The position numbers and the translations under genes were made by a program. The notes under the pieces are model-generated. The model was given only the letters and a program-made list of their open reading frames with translations. It was not told where the DNA came from and did no database searches. From Cellvibrio mixtus subsp. mixtus J3-8 (lineage in GTDB: Bacteria > Pseudomonadota > Gammaproteobacteria > Pseudomonadales > Cellvibrionaceae), in contig NZ_ALBT01000032.1 in the NCBI RefSeq assembly GCF_000766945.1, positions 295,433 to 359,432 on the forward strand: 64,000 nucleotides of DNA, given 5' to 3'. Of this stretch, positions 52,552-63,800 are shown one piece after another. How positions within the stretch are numbered: the first letter of the stretch is position 1; each line of letters begins with the position of its first letter.

Positions 52552-52624
52552 AATAAAAATAAATTTCTGTTTACGGCAATTGATTCAAATTAATTCCTGA
52601 TCATTTTGCCAAATTGCTTATTCA

Positions 52625-54556
52625 TCAAGGCGCAACACACTCAAAACATTTCACATAAATGCCGCGTGGATCATTCAGGCTTTTGATTTCCTGCAATGGT
52701 TTTAATGCTGGTGCCAGATCATTCAGTACACCGAGCGATGAAAACTTTTCCAGTAAGGTTTTGGGAGCCAATGTACCGGCCTGGCCACCGAGCAATGACT
52801 TGATTAATTCCTCCTTCGGTGAAAGCGGGCGATGCACAAACTCTACTTTATACTTGTCGAGTTTGGCTTCGGTAGCAATTGCGGCGATAACATCTTTTAG
52901 CGTGCCCAATTCATCCACCAAACCAATTTCTTTGGCTTTGGTGCCGGTCCACACATGGCCTTGTGCAATTTCATTGATCGCGTTTTTATCCTGCTTACGC
53001 GCATCGGCAACAAGGGTGATAAAACGTTGGTAAATACTGTCCACGCTGTGCTGTACCACTTTGCTGGCTTTGCTGCTCAGTGGACGATCAAGGCGCATAG
53101 TGCCTGCCAATTCGGTAGTCCCTACACCGTCAGTGCTGATACCGATTTTTTTCAGCGAATTTTCCAGTGTAGGGAATGCGCCGAATACGCCAATAGAGCC
53201 GGTGATGGTTGTTGGTTGTGCCCAGATTTTATCGCCCGCCGTTGCCATCCAATAACCACCGGATGCTGCAACGCTACCCATGGAAATATAAACAGGAATA
53301 TTTTTTTCACGCAGTTTAATAATTTCCGCGCGAATAATTTCTGATGCAAACGCGCTACCACCACCGGAGTCGATACGAATCACCAACGCTTTTACATCGG
53401 CGTCATCTTTTACCTGGCGCAATAATTCCACCATACTTTCACTGCCGATGCTGCCATCGGGCTGGTGCCCATCAACAATCGAACCCACCGCAGCAATAAC
53501 CGCGACTTTATTTTTTTCCAGCGTTGGCAATTTACGAATATCTGCAAGGTAGGACCTCACTCCAACACCGTTGTACCAATCACCTTCATCGCTTTTGCCT
53601 GCGGCATCAATTAATAATTGTTCTGCTTCCTGGCGCGAAACAGTTTTATCTACCAATGTTTTTTCAAGCGCAAGTTTGGCGCTATCACCTTCAGTGAGGG
53701 CCATGTGTGCATCCAGATTATTTACATAATCGTTGATGCTGCCGGCTGCAAGTTTGCGGCGTTGTTCAACATTGCCGGTGTAGGTTGCCCAGAGTTCGTT
53801 GATCCATTGCTCGTTGTGCTCGCGCGATTCATCGGACATGTCATCGCGCAAAAATGGCTCCAGGTAATCTTTATATTTACCGGAGCGAAATGCATGGATA
53901 GTGATGCCGAGGTTATCCAGTGCGGTTTTGTAGTAATTCATATAGCGGTCATAACCGGTGATTTCTACCGTGCCCATGTTGTGCAGGTAAATTTCGTTGG
54001 CGTAGGTCGCCAGGTAATATTGTTCTTGCGAATAGTTATCGCTGACCGCAATAATTTTTTTGCCGCTGCCTTTGAAATTTTCCAGTGCCTGGCCAAGCTC
54101 ATTCATTTTGCTTAAGCCACCGCCAACCAGGCGACCGGGTTCCAGCACCAGTGTGGTTACACGTTTGTCGGCCGCCGCGTTGTTAATTGCCTCAACCAAT
54201 TCACTGACAACTGTTTCATTATCTTCCGGATCTTCTTCGGAAAGTAATGCACTGGTCGGATCTATATAACTGCGCTGGTCAACCAAAATTCCCGTCGGTG
54301 CGATTCTCAATGCAAAACTTGCCGGTAGTGGCTTGGGTGCACTTGATCCGATGGCAGCAATGATGAGCAGTACTAATAAAAGGAAGAAAATATTCATCAC
54401 CGTGTTGCGCAGCCAGGTAATGCCACCGCCAATGCCACCAAAAAATCGACGCAATGGTCCCGGTTTTTTAATAGCGACGAGGGGGGGCGTCGCGGGTGGT
54501 GGTGTAAGCGGTGGTGGGCTCGGTGGAACTGGTGGTTCGTAATGATTGACTGACAC
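52625..54556 (-). CDS. sppA: Signal peptide peptidase SppA, 67 kDa type
   Basis: Inner-membrane serine protease that degrades cleaved signal peptides. The 643-residue double-domain form has one N-terminal helix (about 54-75). The catalytic Lys lies in RSGKYKDYLEPF and the nucleophile Ser432 in GSVAASGGYW, matching the E. coli Lys-Ser dyad. The N-terminus adds a proline-rich cytoplasmic stretch (residues 8-25). GTG 54556 is chosen because AGGA lies 7 bases upstream; starts at 54586-54589 lack a ribosome binding site and overlap the DUF2069 gene. Confidence 0.92.
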   Translation of the reverse strand: MSVNHYEPPVPPSPPPLTPPPATPPLVAIKKPGPLRRFFGGIGGGITWLRNTVMNIFFLLLVLLIIAAIGSSAPKPLPASFALRIAPTGILVDQRSYIDPTSALLSEEDPEDNETVVSELVEAINNAAADKRVTTLVLEPGRLVGGGLSKMNELGQALENFKGSGKKIIAVSDNYSQEQYYLATYANEIYLHNMGTVEITGYDRYMNYYKTALDNLGITIHAFRSGKYKDYLEPFLRDDMSDESREHNEQWINELWATYTGNVEQRRKLAAGSINDYVNNLDAHMALTEGDSAKLALEKTLVDKTVSRQEAEQLLIDAAGKSDEGDWYNGVGVRSYLADIRKLPTLEKNKVAVIAAVGSIVDGHQPDGSIGSESMVELLRQVKDDADVKALVIRIDSGGGSAFASEIIRAEIIKLREKNIPVYISMGSVAASGGYWMATAGDKIWAQPTTITGSIGVFGAFPTLENSLKKIGISTDGVGTTELAGTMRLDRPLSSKASKVVQHSVDSIYQRFITLVADARKQDKNAINEIAQGHVWTGTKAKEIGLVDELGTLKDVIAAIATEAKLDKYKVEFVHRPLSPKEELIKSLLGGQAGTLAPKTLLEKFSSLGVLNDLAPALKPLQEIKSLNDPRGIYVKCFECVAP

Positions 54557-54569
54557 AATAAATTCCTGA

Positions 54570-55043
54570 TTATTGATTGCTGTCATCAACAGCGGGCGAG
54601 TGGGATTGTTTGGTGTACAAATAATAATTCCAGTATTGCAACCAGCGGCTGGTCATCATGGCGGCAATAAATAACACAGTGACTAATATCGTGATTAACC
54701 AATCGCTCCACAACCAGCGTGTCATTAGCAGTGGAATGATCACCAGAAAATACATCAGTGCGACAAAACATAACCAACTGTAACTGCGATGGGTTTCATT
54801 GCGTAACGCGGGAATAAAAACCAGCAATGGAATAATTTGTACCAGCCACAATTTGATATTACCGCTCTCGCGGAATAGATTCAGTGCGGTAAATAATAAT
54901 AATAAGCCGGAATAGCAACCCAGTGTCAGCAGGCGGCCAATGCGCAATTTTTTTTGCAAGATGATGGCGTCGGCATCGGTGATAACAATGTCTTTTTTAC
55001 GCTTGCCGCTGTCGGTTTCGTGCGCGTGTTCGGGTTGAGTCAT
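54570..55043 (-). CDS. DUF2069 family membrane protein
   Basis: A 157-residue protein with a basic cytoplasmic N-terminus (to about residue 35) and about four hydrophobic helices, including GRLLTLGCYSGLLLLFTALNLF and WLVQIIPLLVFIPAL; DUF2069 is assigned on length and this pattern plus location next to wrbA and arsC, as in Pseudomonas. Function unknown. It lies upstream of sppA on the same strand, ending 13 bp before the preferred sppA start. Confidence 0.72.
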   Translation of the reverse strand: MTQPEHAHETDSGKRKKDIVITDADAIILQKKLRIGRLLTLGCYSGLLLLFTALNLFRESGNIKLWLVQIIPLLVFIPALRNETHRSYSWLCFVALMYFLVIIPLLMTRWLWSDWLITILVTVLFIAAMMTSRWLQYWNYYLYTKQSHSPAVDDSNQ

Positions 55044-55118
55044 GAATAAACCTTGTTGTGTTCTATCGTGTTGCGGTGTTAATAAAACGGGTGCTAAGGC
55101 GATCTGGGTACAGAATAT

Positions 55119-55790
<672 letters not shown>

Positions 55791-55794
55791 TCAA

Positions 55795-56139
55795 TTAAAT
55801 AATGGTTAAGACATTTTCGGGCGGGCGCCCTACAACGGCTTTATCGCCATTAATCGCGATAGGGCGCTCGATCAATTTGGGATTTTCCACCATGGCATTA
55901 ATCAGTGCCGCGTCCCCTAGTTTTTCATCACCCAGATTTAATTCTTTGTAAACATCTTCGCTTTTACGCAATAAATCGCGCGGGCCGATGCCTAATTTTG
56001 CAAGCAGTGCTTTTAAGGCCTTTGCGTTTGGCGGTGTTTCAAGATAGAGGACAACTTCCGGTTCTACGCCGTTAGCGCGCAGCAGGCTTAAGGCGTCACG
56101 CGATTTTGAGCAGCGCGGGTTATGGTAGAGTGTGACCAT
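55795..56139 (-). CDS. arsC: Arsenate reductase, glutaredoxin-type (ArsC)
   Basis: Small thioredoxin-fold protein (114 residues) of the ArsC/Spx family. The active-site Cys lies in YHNPRCSKSRDALSLL (residue 10) and the arginine motif RPIAINGDKAVVGRPPENVL near the C-terminus fits glutathione-linked arsenate reductases. No arsR or arsB gene is next to it, so a housekeeping role like that of other chromosomal ArsC paralogues is possible. Confidence 0.92.
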   Translation of the reverse strand: MVTLYHNPRCSKSRDALSLLRANGVEPEVVLYLETPPNAKALKALLAKLGIGPRDLLRKSEDVYKELNLGDEKLGDAALINAMVENPKLIERPIAINGDKAVVGRPPENVLTII

Positions 56140-56212
56140 TTTTAATATCCATTGTGGGAATGAGGCCGATTATAGCGGCTGGGTTCCGGTTTAGGTTTAA
56201 GGATTTATCGCT

Positions 56213-57478
56213 ATGCCATGGTTAAGTGAGCAGTTGGCCAACATAAAGATGCATTACCGCTGGTTGCTGGGTTTTTTCTGTTTGATGGTTCGCCAATATC
56301 AAGCCAAAGAGTGCCAGAAAAGTGCGGCCTCACTGACTTACGTAACGCTCTTCGCTACCGTGCCGATGATGACCGTTACCTATTCGATGTTTTCGATTAT
56401 CCCTGCCTTCCAGAATCTGGGCGATCAACTACAGGCCCTGGTGTTCGATCATTTCCTGCCCAATAGCGAGCAGGACCTGGGCAAATACCTGCAGGATTTT
56501 TCCGCCCAGGCGCGCCAGCTTACCGCGTTTGGCCTGGCGTTTCTGTTGGTGTCAGCCTATTTGATGCTCAAGAATATCGAGCAGAATTTTAATGCTATCT
56601 GGGGCGTAGCGCGCGGTCGTCGCGGCGTCGCCAATTTCCTGCTGTATTGGGCGATCCTAAGTCTGGGCCCCTTATTGCTAGGCGTTGCTTTAGCGATGAG
56701 TACTTACCTGGTGTCCTTTCGTTTGTTAGTCGGCCCCTACGATAGCCTTGGCGTTGTGGAAACCGTGTTGCAATTTGCGCCCTGGGTGTTGACTTGGGCT
56801 GCATTCACCCTGTTATTTGTAGCGGTGCCCAACTGCAAGGTGCCGGTCACCCATGCGTTAGTGGGCGGATTCTTCACCACCTTGTGCTTCCAGGGATTAA
56901 AAGCGGCCTTTGGCTGGATCGTCGGCCACTCCTCCTTCACGCTGGTGTACGGGGCGTTTGCCGCTGTTCCGCTGTTTCTGCTGTGGGTCAATTTGATCTG
57001 GACTGTGATTCTGGGGGGAGCGGTATTTGTGCATACGATTAATGCTCACCAAATCGGTTTGCGTGTGCGCAACTACCCCGATTTGCTTGCCAGCCTGATG
57101 ATCCTGTGGCGCTGCTACCAGGCCTCGCGCGACGGCAACACCGTGCCGGAGCGGGCGCTGTTGCGGCAAGGGTTATCGGCGGAACAATGGTTGCGTATCA
57201 GCGAAACCCTGGTGAAACACCATGTACTGACGACTAACTACCAGGGCGATTACTTGCTTTGCCATGATTTGAAAAACCTGCGCCTGCTCGATTTGGCTGA
57301 CATGCTCGATGTGCCGCGGCAATTGCCGAAAGAGCGCGATTGCCTGTCGGGCTTGCCTTGGGCTGCGGAGGCGGTGACAGAGTTGGGGGCGGTGGATCAC
57401 TTTACCCGCGAGCGGCTGGACCGGTCCGTGGAGTCTTTGTTTTCTGTCGGCGAGGCAGCTCAAAATCCATCCAAATAA
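56213..57478 (+). CDS. YihY/virulence factor BrkB family membrane protein
   Basis: Inner-membrane protein of 421 residues with about six hydrophobic helices in the first 290 residues. It opens with [26 protein letters not shown], the BrkB signature. A C-terminal soluble winged-helix-like region of about 130 residues follows ([22 protein letters not shown]). Early annotation as ribonuclease BN is obsolete. It is divergent from arsC, as in Pseudomonas. Function not established. Confidence 0.9.
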   Translation: MPWLSEQLANIKMHYRWLLGFFCLMVRQYQAKECQKSAASLTYVTLFATVPMMTVTYSMFSIIPAFQNLGDQLQALVFDHFLPNSEQDLGKYLQDFSAQARQLTAFGLAFLLVSAYLMLKNIEQNFNAIWGVARGRRGVANFLLYWAILSLGPLLLGVALAMSTYLVSFRLLVGPYDSLGVVETVLQFAPWVLTWAAFTLLFVAVPNCKVPVTHALVGGFFTTLCFQGLKAAFGWIVGHSSFTLVYGAFAAVPLFLLWVNLIWTVILGGAVFVHTINAHQIGLRVRNYPDLLASLMILWRCYQASRDGNTVPERALLRQGLSAEQWLRISETLVKHHVLTTNYQGDYLLCHDLKNLRLLDLADMLDVPRQLPKERDCLSGLPWAAEAVTELGAVDHFTRERLDRSVESLFSVGEAAQNPSK

Positions 57479-57574
57479 GAAGGTAAAAATATTTCTGCGA
57501 GGAAAGATCCCTGTCTATACTCTCGATAACGTTCGATTTATGACTTTTTAATCATTAGAAGATTTGTTCCCGCT

Positions 57575-57940
57575 ATGGCAATTCCTTTGTTGATTTGTGA
57601 TGACTCTATGATGGCGCGCAAGCAAGTTGCACGCTCCTTACCTGAAGGCCTGGAGGTCGATATCACCTTTGCCACTAATGGCGCCGAAGGATTGCAAGCG
57701 ATTCGCGACGGCAAAGGCGAAATGGTGTTCCTTGACCTGACCATGCCGGAAATGGATGGTTACCAGGTATTGGAAGCCGTTAAAACCGAGGGGCTGGATG
57801 CGATGATTATCGTGATTTCCGGCGACATACAACCCACTGCGCACGCCCGTGTGACACAACTGGGCGCGCTGGATTTTATCCAGAAGCCGGTTAACCCTGA
57901 CAAGCTTGCCGATACCCTGCGAAAATTTGGCTTGATTTGA
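57575..57940 (+). CDS. Single-domain response regulator (CheY-like)
   Basis: A 121-residue receiver domain with no output domain. The acidic pair is in LLICDDSMMARKQ, the phospho-accepting Asp in MVFLDLTMPEMDGYQVLE, Ser/Thr in IIVISGDIQ and Lys in FIQKPVNPDKL. It signals by protein interaction, possibly in chemotaxis or motility. No histidine kinase is adjacent. It lies 66 bp upstream of avtA. Confidence 0.9.
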   Translation: MAIPLLICDDSMMARKQVARSLPEGLEVDITFATNGAEGLQAIRDGKGEMVFLDLTMPEMDGYQVLEAVKTEGLDAMIIVISGDIQPTAHARVTQLGALDFIQKPVNPDKLADTLRKFGLI

Positions 57941-58005
57941 TTCTGGCGTTTTATCCCGTCTGCCGTTAGATTGCCGCCAGTTGTTAACCCTGACTGGCGC
58001 ATTCC

Positions 58006-59283
58006 ATGACTTCCTCTTCTGCTTCCTTATCGCTTTCCCGCTTTGGCCAAAAACTTTGTACTGATGCTGGCATAGTCACCTTGATGGATGACCTGGGCGA
58101 TGCGCTGCGGGTTAATCCCGATATGATTTTTATGGGCGGCGGCAACCCGGCACGTATTCCGGCGATGGAGCAAGCCTTTGAAGAAGCCTTGCGTGCAACA
58201 CTGGATGATGCGCGCGAAGCACATCAATTATTAGGCGTTTACCAACCGCCGCAGGGCGATGCGGAATTGCTGGATACCATTGCGGAATTACTTACGCGCG
58301 AATACGGTTGGCCGATTTCGCGCGCCAATATCGCGCTCTCCAATGGCAGCCAGTCCGCATTTTTTGTGTTGTTTAATTTGCTGGCGGGGGAATATCCCGA
58401 CGGCAGCAAAAAGCGTATTCAATTGCCGTTAACGCCGGAATATCTGGGCTATAGCGACTTGGGGATCTGCGAGGATTTTTTTACCGCCACGCGTCCGAAC
58501 ATTGAATTATTGGAAGATGGTTTTTTTAAATACCACGTTGATTTTTCGCAATTAAAAATAACCGAAGAAACCGGTGCGCTCTGTGTGTCGCGTCCCACCA
58601 ATCCCACGGGTAATGTCATCAGCGATGAAGAATTGGTAAAGCTGGATGAACTGGCGCGCGTGCATAACGTACCGTTTATTGTTGATGGCGCCTACGGCAC
58701 TCCTTTTCCGAATATTTTATTTGCCGATGCGCAGCCACACTGGAATGACAACACTATTTTGGTATTGAGCCTGTCGAAATTGGGTTTGCCCGGCGCACGC
58801 ACCGGCATTGTCATTGCCAATCCGGAAATGATTAATGCATTCGCCAAAGCCAATACGATTCTTAGCCTGGCGACGGGAAATTTTGGCCCGGCACTTGCGC
58901 GGCATTTGTTAGCGGACGGAAAAATTTTGCAATTAAGTCGCGAAGTAGTCGCACCGTTTTATCGCGCGCGTATGGAGCATGCGGTTACAACGTTCAAACA
59001 ATATCTCGATGATTTGCCCTGTTTGATCCATAAACCCGAAGGCGCGATTTTTTTGTGGCTCTGGTGCAGAAATTTACCGATTTCGAGTGAAGCGCTTTAT
59101 CAGCGGTTGAAAGCGCGCGGTGTGCTGGTTGTGTCCGGCCATCATTTTTTTCCGGGCCTGGAAGAGGATTGGCAACACAAGCATGAATGCATTCGCGTGA
59201 CTTATTGCCAGGACCCGAAAATCGTCGAGCAGGGTGCACAGATTATTGCGGATGAACTGCGGCGTATTTATCAGGAAAAATAA
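58006..59283 (+). CDS. avtA: Valine--pyruvate aminotransferase
   Basis: Fold type I PLP aminotransferase that makes alanine from pyruvate with valine as donor. The 425-residue length and segments MGGGNPARIPAMEQ, NIALSNGSQSAFFVLFNLLAGE, SRPTNPTGNVISDEEL and LSLSKLGLPGARTG (PLP Lys) fit AvtA. It is closed by a bidirectional terminator. Confidence 0.92.
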   Translation: MTSSSASLSLSRFGQKLCTDAGIVTLMDDLGDALRVNPDMIFMGGGNPARIPAMEQAFEEALRATLDDAREAHQLLGVYQPPQGDAELLDTIAELLTREYGWPISRANIALSNGSQSAFFVLFNLLAGEYPDGSKKRIQLPLTPEYLGYSDLGICEDFFTATRPNIELLEDGFFKYHVDFSQLKITEETGALCVSRPTNPTGNVISDEELVKLDELARVHNVPFIVDGAYGTPFPNILFADAQPHWNDNTILVLSLSKLGLPGARTGIVIANPEMINAFAKANTILSLATGNFGPALARHLLADGKILQLSREVVAPFYRARMEHAVTTFKQYLDDLPCLIHKPEGAIFLWLWCRNLPISSEALYQRLKARGVLVVSGHHFFPGLEEDWQHKHECIRVTYCQDPKIVEQGAQIIADELRRIYQEK

Positions 59284-59360
59284 ATTTTAAGTGATTAGCG
59301 GCTTACGCAAGCCTCGATTCGTTTACCAATAGCACACAATAAATCCCCACCCTGAAATAA

Positions 59361-59386
59361 AAACAGCGCCCAAAGGCGCTGTTTAT
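59361..59386. terminator. Bidirectional terminator between avtA and the DUF1552 gene
   Basis: Perfect stem AAACAGCGCC / GGCGCTGTTT with a CAAA loop between convergent genes. Confidence 0.85.
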
Positions 59387-59408
59387 TGATCCCCGAACAA
59401 CGAAACCT

Positions 59409-60722
59409 TTACGACCAAACGCCGGAAAGTGCACCCGCCGAGTACGCGGTATAACCCGTCAGGCCAATCGCTTGCGCCGCGTTATCCAGCAACTGGGTGT
59501 GGGTTTTGCCGGTGACTACACGACCGCCACGGAATGTACTGGCACCACTTGCCAACAGCAACGGCGCATCTTCACCCATATGGACCTGGCCATTACCCAT
59601 GTCGCTCAGCTGTACAACCAGGGTTGAATTGAACAGTGGCGCACCGGTTTCATCCGGTGTGGTTTTCAGGATATTGATCAGGCTGGCCACGCGACCTTGC
59701 AAATAAGCGCGTTGGGCAATGAACGGATCATCTTTACCTACGTGGATAGAACCATGGTAAGTATCGCTGAAGCCCGGTGCGGTGAAGTTACCGCCGTCAG
59801 TACCCATTTGGATGCTAACCACTTTGGTCAGGTTACAGGCCAGTGCCAAGGCAGCGTTGCGTGCTTGCTGGTCAAACAATTGTGAAAAATGCGCGCCCAG
59901 CATTGGGTCCGCTTCGCCAGTGCCGAAGTTATCCCAGGCCGGATTGGTGCACGCGCCACCGGTGGTAGTGGTGGAATTGTTCAAATCGTTTTTCAACTTT
60001 TGGATTGCGGCAATGTTTTCATCTACACGCAGTTGTTCCTCGGTAGACAATTGATTGCGGATTTTGGTCAGCGCTGCCAGGTTCACGTCATAAATCTTCA
60101 ACTGTTGTTGTTGCGCCGTAGTACCGGTGCTGGCACCGCCAGTGAACAAACTGTTGAACACCGTACGTGGGTTACTGACGTAGGTTGATTGGGTCCAGAT
60201 GTTCACTGAAGAAATAGAGCAGTCCAGCGTCGCACCTGTTGCCGAGTTGGCGATAACGCCCAAACGCAAGGAACCAAAGCGTGAACTGGCACCGACAACC
60301 GATTGTGCCAGCACATTATCCACGGTCGTACCGTTACCGTTGAAGGCGCCCAATACGCGGAAGGTCAGGCCGTGGCCACCGGCTGGATCATTGCCGGAAA
60401 CGATGGCGGCGTTGTGCACGAAAATGCAGTTTTGCTTATGGGTATCCATCGATTGCGAGCAGGCCTTCATGGTCAGGCTGCCATTGCTTTCTACTGTGGG
60501 GGTGAAGCTGTAGGACGCAAAGCCCGGAGTACCGCCGGGGATAAACACAAAAATCACACGTTTAATTTTATTGGACGATGTTTGGGCCTCGGCAAAGCGG
60601 CTGGACATAACGCCCATCGCCAGGGTAGATGCCTGGAGTGCAGGAATGGAGATACCGGCTTTGGCAACAAACTTTAAAAAATCGCGGCGATTTTCATCAG
60701 CCATTTTTTTGAAGTCATTCAT
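59409..60722 (-). CDS. DUF1552 domain-containing protein, Tat-exported
   Basis: A protein of 437 residues with a twin-arginine signal at the N-terminus (NRRDFLKF then a hydrophobic stretch to about residue 47, with FAEA before the mature part). The mature region matches DUF1552: RVIFVFIPGGTPGFAS, THKQNCIFVHNAAIVSGNDPAGGHG, and SQLFDQQARNAALALACNLTKVVSIQMGTDGG. Tat export implies folding or cofactor loading before export. Such proteins are usually adjacent to DUF1592 cytochrome-like proteins, as here. The enzymatic role is undefined. ATG 60722 has AAAGGG upstream. Confidence 0.88.
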   Translation of the reverse strand: MNDFKKMADENRRDFLKFVAKAGISIPALQASTLAMGVMSSRFAEAQTSSNKIKRVIFVFIPGGTPGFASYSFTPTVESNGSLTMKACSQSMDTHKQNCIFVHNAAIVSGNDPAGGHGLTFRVLGAFNGNGTTVDNVLAQSVVGASSRFGSLRLGVIANSATGATLDCSISSVNIWTQSTYVSNPRTVFNSLFTGGASTGTTAQQQQLKIYDVNLAALTKIRNQLSTEEQLRVDENIAAIQKLKNDLNNSTTTTGGACTNPAWDNFGTGEADPMLGAHFSQLFDQQARNAALALACNLTKVVSIQMGTDGGNFTAPGFSDTYHGSIHVGKDDPFIAQRAYLQGRVASLINILKTTPDETGAPLFNSTLVVQLSDMGNGQVHMGEDAPLLLASGASTFRGGRVVTGKTHTQLLDNAAQAIGLTGYTAYSAGALSGVWS

Positions 60723-60790
60723 AGTTAAAACCCTTTTTATCCCTTGCCAGTGAAGCACTGGCGATTGATGGGAAGAAATCTTTTTGTAAA

Positions 60791-60820
60791 GGGCGGGGTG
60801 GTAGCCCCGCCCGATTTTTT
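60791..60820. terminator. Strong GC hairpin between the DUF1592 and DUF1552 genes
   Basis: Stem GGGCGGGG / CCCCGCCC with a 6-base loop (60791-60812). Seven T follow on the plus strand; on the minus strand, which carries both genes, the stem is followed only by TTTAC. It may partly stop transcription or protect the upstream mRNA. Confidence 0.55.
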
Positions 60821-60835
60821 TAGGTTTGCTGACTT

Positions 60836-63800
60836 TTAGAAGTCTTTACGATAGCGAACCGACTTCAAACTACCCAGGCTTTGCAGCATGGCTTTGGGGC
60901 TGTCGCTATTGGCGCTCATTTGCTGGATCAAACTAGCCACTTCGTTTGCGTTAGCTTGCTGTTGTGCAGCCGGCAACGGAATTGGCTTGTCATCGCTGCC
61001 AACCAGGTTGCGGTCGAAGTACTTGATGCCGGTACCGAACGCCATGCGGAAGTTGTTTTCCACAAAACAGGCGCGCAGTTGTGAGAAGCCATCCGGAGAC
61101 GCGACCAGTTTGGCGCCCAGGTCTTTGGTGCCGGTAAAGGTCAATGATTTGCCATCGTCCACGCTGGTTATACCGTACAACGTACCGTCGTCATCCTGGA
61201 AGGCGACAGACAGGTTGTTGTCATCACGGGTACGTGGCAGGCCAACCGGGCTGAAGTCTTCGAAACCGAAGCCGAGCGGGTTGATGATCTTCAAGTGGCA
61301 GTTGGTACATGGGCTTACGCTGGTCAGGAAGTGGTACTCCTGACGTGCAGTCGCGAAACCACCCTGGCTGGCTTTCAAGGCATCAAATGCTTTGGCTTGA
61401 TCTTCACGCAATTGGTCCAGCGCTACACCGGTTGGCGGGTTAGGTACGTCATGGCACAGGAAGGCGCGACGGGTGCGAACAGCGCGGATGACCGGTGCGG
61501 TTTTTGCGAAGTGCGCATTGCGGGCAGTGAATGCACCGGACGCCAACAGGCCGCCACGGTTAGTGGTATTCACTTTTTGCAACGCAGAACCGGCAGAACC
61601 AGTCAAACCATAGAAGTTAATCAATGCCTGGTTAGCGAAGGTGTAAGAGCTGCTGTACAAATTCGCGAACGGAGCGCCGTCCAGGAGCACGTCGTTGTAG
61701 ATTGCGCGAACTTCCTCAAGCATGGATTTCTGCACATCGGCGGTGTAGGTCGGATAACGGGCTGGATCGCGCGCATCGTAAGGCAAGCCTTCACCATCTA
61801 ACCATTGAACAGCAAAGTTACCGAAATGTTGACGGGCTTTGGTGGTGCCCAACAGACGGGTTACTTGTGCATCAATTTGCGTTTTGGTCCACAGGGATTT
61901 GCTATCCGCCGCTGCCAACAGGGTTGCATCCGGTGTGCTGCCGGTGTAAGTGAAAGCCAGGAATGAGGCGATCTCATACGGCGTCAACACGTAAGCGGTA
62001 TCCGGCAATGCGGTACGGTCTGCGGATGGAATATCGTTAATGCTGATATTCGCGGTTGAGTCCACGGTACCGGCGCGCAGGTCAGACACTTTCACACCCA
62101 TCTCGCTGCGATACAGGAATTGTGGTGAGGTAAATACCGCACGCAGGGCCAGTTTCAGTGCATCACTGGTAGTACTTACACCCAGGCTGGAAGAGAAGAA
62201 GGTCAGGTAGTTTGTCTTTTCTTCAGCAGTCAGTGGGCGACGGAATGCGCGTTTGGCGAAATCAGCAACAAATGCATCGCCGCATGCGGCAACGGTTCCG
62301 CTACAGGTTGCAATGCCAGAGAAGCTCTTCGCCGCTGCTGCATCGGCAATCTTGCCGGCCAACAACTCGTAAGCGCGCGCACTGTTTTCAGAAATGGTTG
62401 CACGGGTGTTGTTGGTGAAGCCATTGACCAGGATATCCGCCGGGATCGACGCCAGGGTAGCCGCATCCAGGGTAGTGTTCAGGTTGATGCCAGTCAGGTC
62501 GTTGATGCTGTTGATGTACTCGCTCTTGCTCAAGATACGCAGAGAACGATCAGCGTAGGTCGGGGCACAGCTATCGCCCACACACACACTGCTCACCGAG
62601 CTTGACGACGCCGAGCTGGTTGATGTGCTGGTGCTGCTGGTGGTGACTTTGCCACGCAGTGACCACAGGTATGCAGCAACATCCTGGCAAGCATTGTTAT
62701 TGCAATGGCCGAGCATGTTGTCTTTGATAAACACCGACAGGTCCAGTGCTGACGTGCCGGTATAACCTTTGGCCGCATACTTCGCCAGGGTATGGTAAGT
62801 GAAGTTATTCACATTGAACTGGATATTACCTTCACTGAATACGCCGTCGCCGTTAGTGTCTTTATGGCAACCGGTACAGCTGCCGGAACCGGTGAAAATG
62901 CTTTGGCCGGTGGTCGCATTACCGGTAAACGCTGCACTGCTCACACTGCTGGAGGTAGACGTAGAAGTCGATGTGCTGGTGCTGTTGGAACCGGTGTACA
63001 CCAGGGTGAGAGGTGCGGTCGCGGCTGATGGAATGCTGTCGGTATAGCTGATGATTTTATAGTCATAGCTACCAGCGGTTGTCAGCGCATCCAGGTAAGA
63101 AACGGTGTTTGCTGCGGTTGCTGTTGTGGTTACCCAACGGCCATCTTCACCTTTACGACGAACCAGGAAGCCGGTTTCGTTCGCACTGGTATCGGCCCAG
63201 TTCAAGCTCGCACCGGTAGAAACTGCGGTACCGGTCAGACTCAACGGCGCGGTTGGAGCGGTTGGCAGGCTAATCGCCGGCGTATTGGCCGGGTTATTGC
63301 TGGTGAGGAACAGCTTGAAGTAAACCGGTACTTTTTCACCGATGGTGGAAAGTGACGCTGCGGCACGCAGTGCTTCAACACCGGCATTCAAGTCGAAGTC
63401 GATTGAGTTGATCACAATAGGTTTGCGCGGGGAGAAGCTCACGCTGCTATCTGCATGCTTAACTACCAATGCATCAAACACCACTGATTTCACAACGCCA
63501 TTCAGGATCAGGTTACCTGTTACCGACTGTACAGCGGTAGAGCCGGTTGCCTGGGCGCTGATAGCGGTTAAATCCAGTTGGGTGGTGAAGTGCAAGCTGG
63601 GTAAGTAGCTGGATTTGAACAATAGGTCTTGCATACGGGTATCGCGAATCGCAGTACCGGTATTGATGCTCGCCAGCGGGATAGTCAGTGTGGCTTGACC
63701 GGTTGGTGAAACCGTACCTTGCAAGGTGCTGAAGGTCAGGTTTTCCGGGGTTTCCACACCCGCAGTGCTTTTCTTCACGGTCACGAAATGGAACGTGGAG

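Noticed and set aside
53618..54115. 165-residue plus-strand ORF
   Set aside because: Antisense to sppA; no recognisable protein family or start signal.
55795..56139. Arsenic-resistance operon
   Set aside because: arsC stands alone between wrbA and yihY with no arsR, arsB or acr3, so dedicated resistance is not supported.
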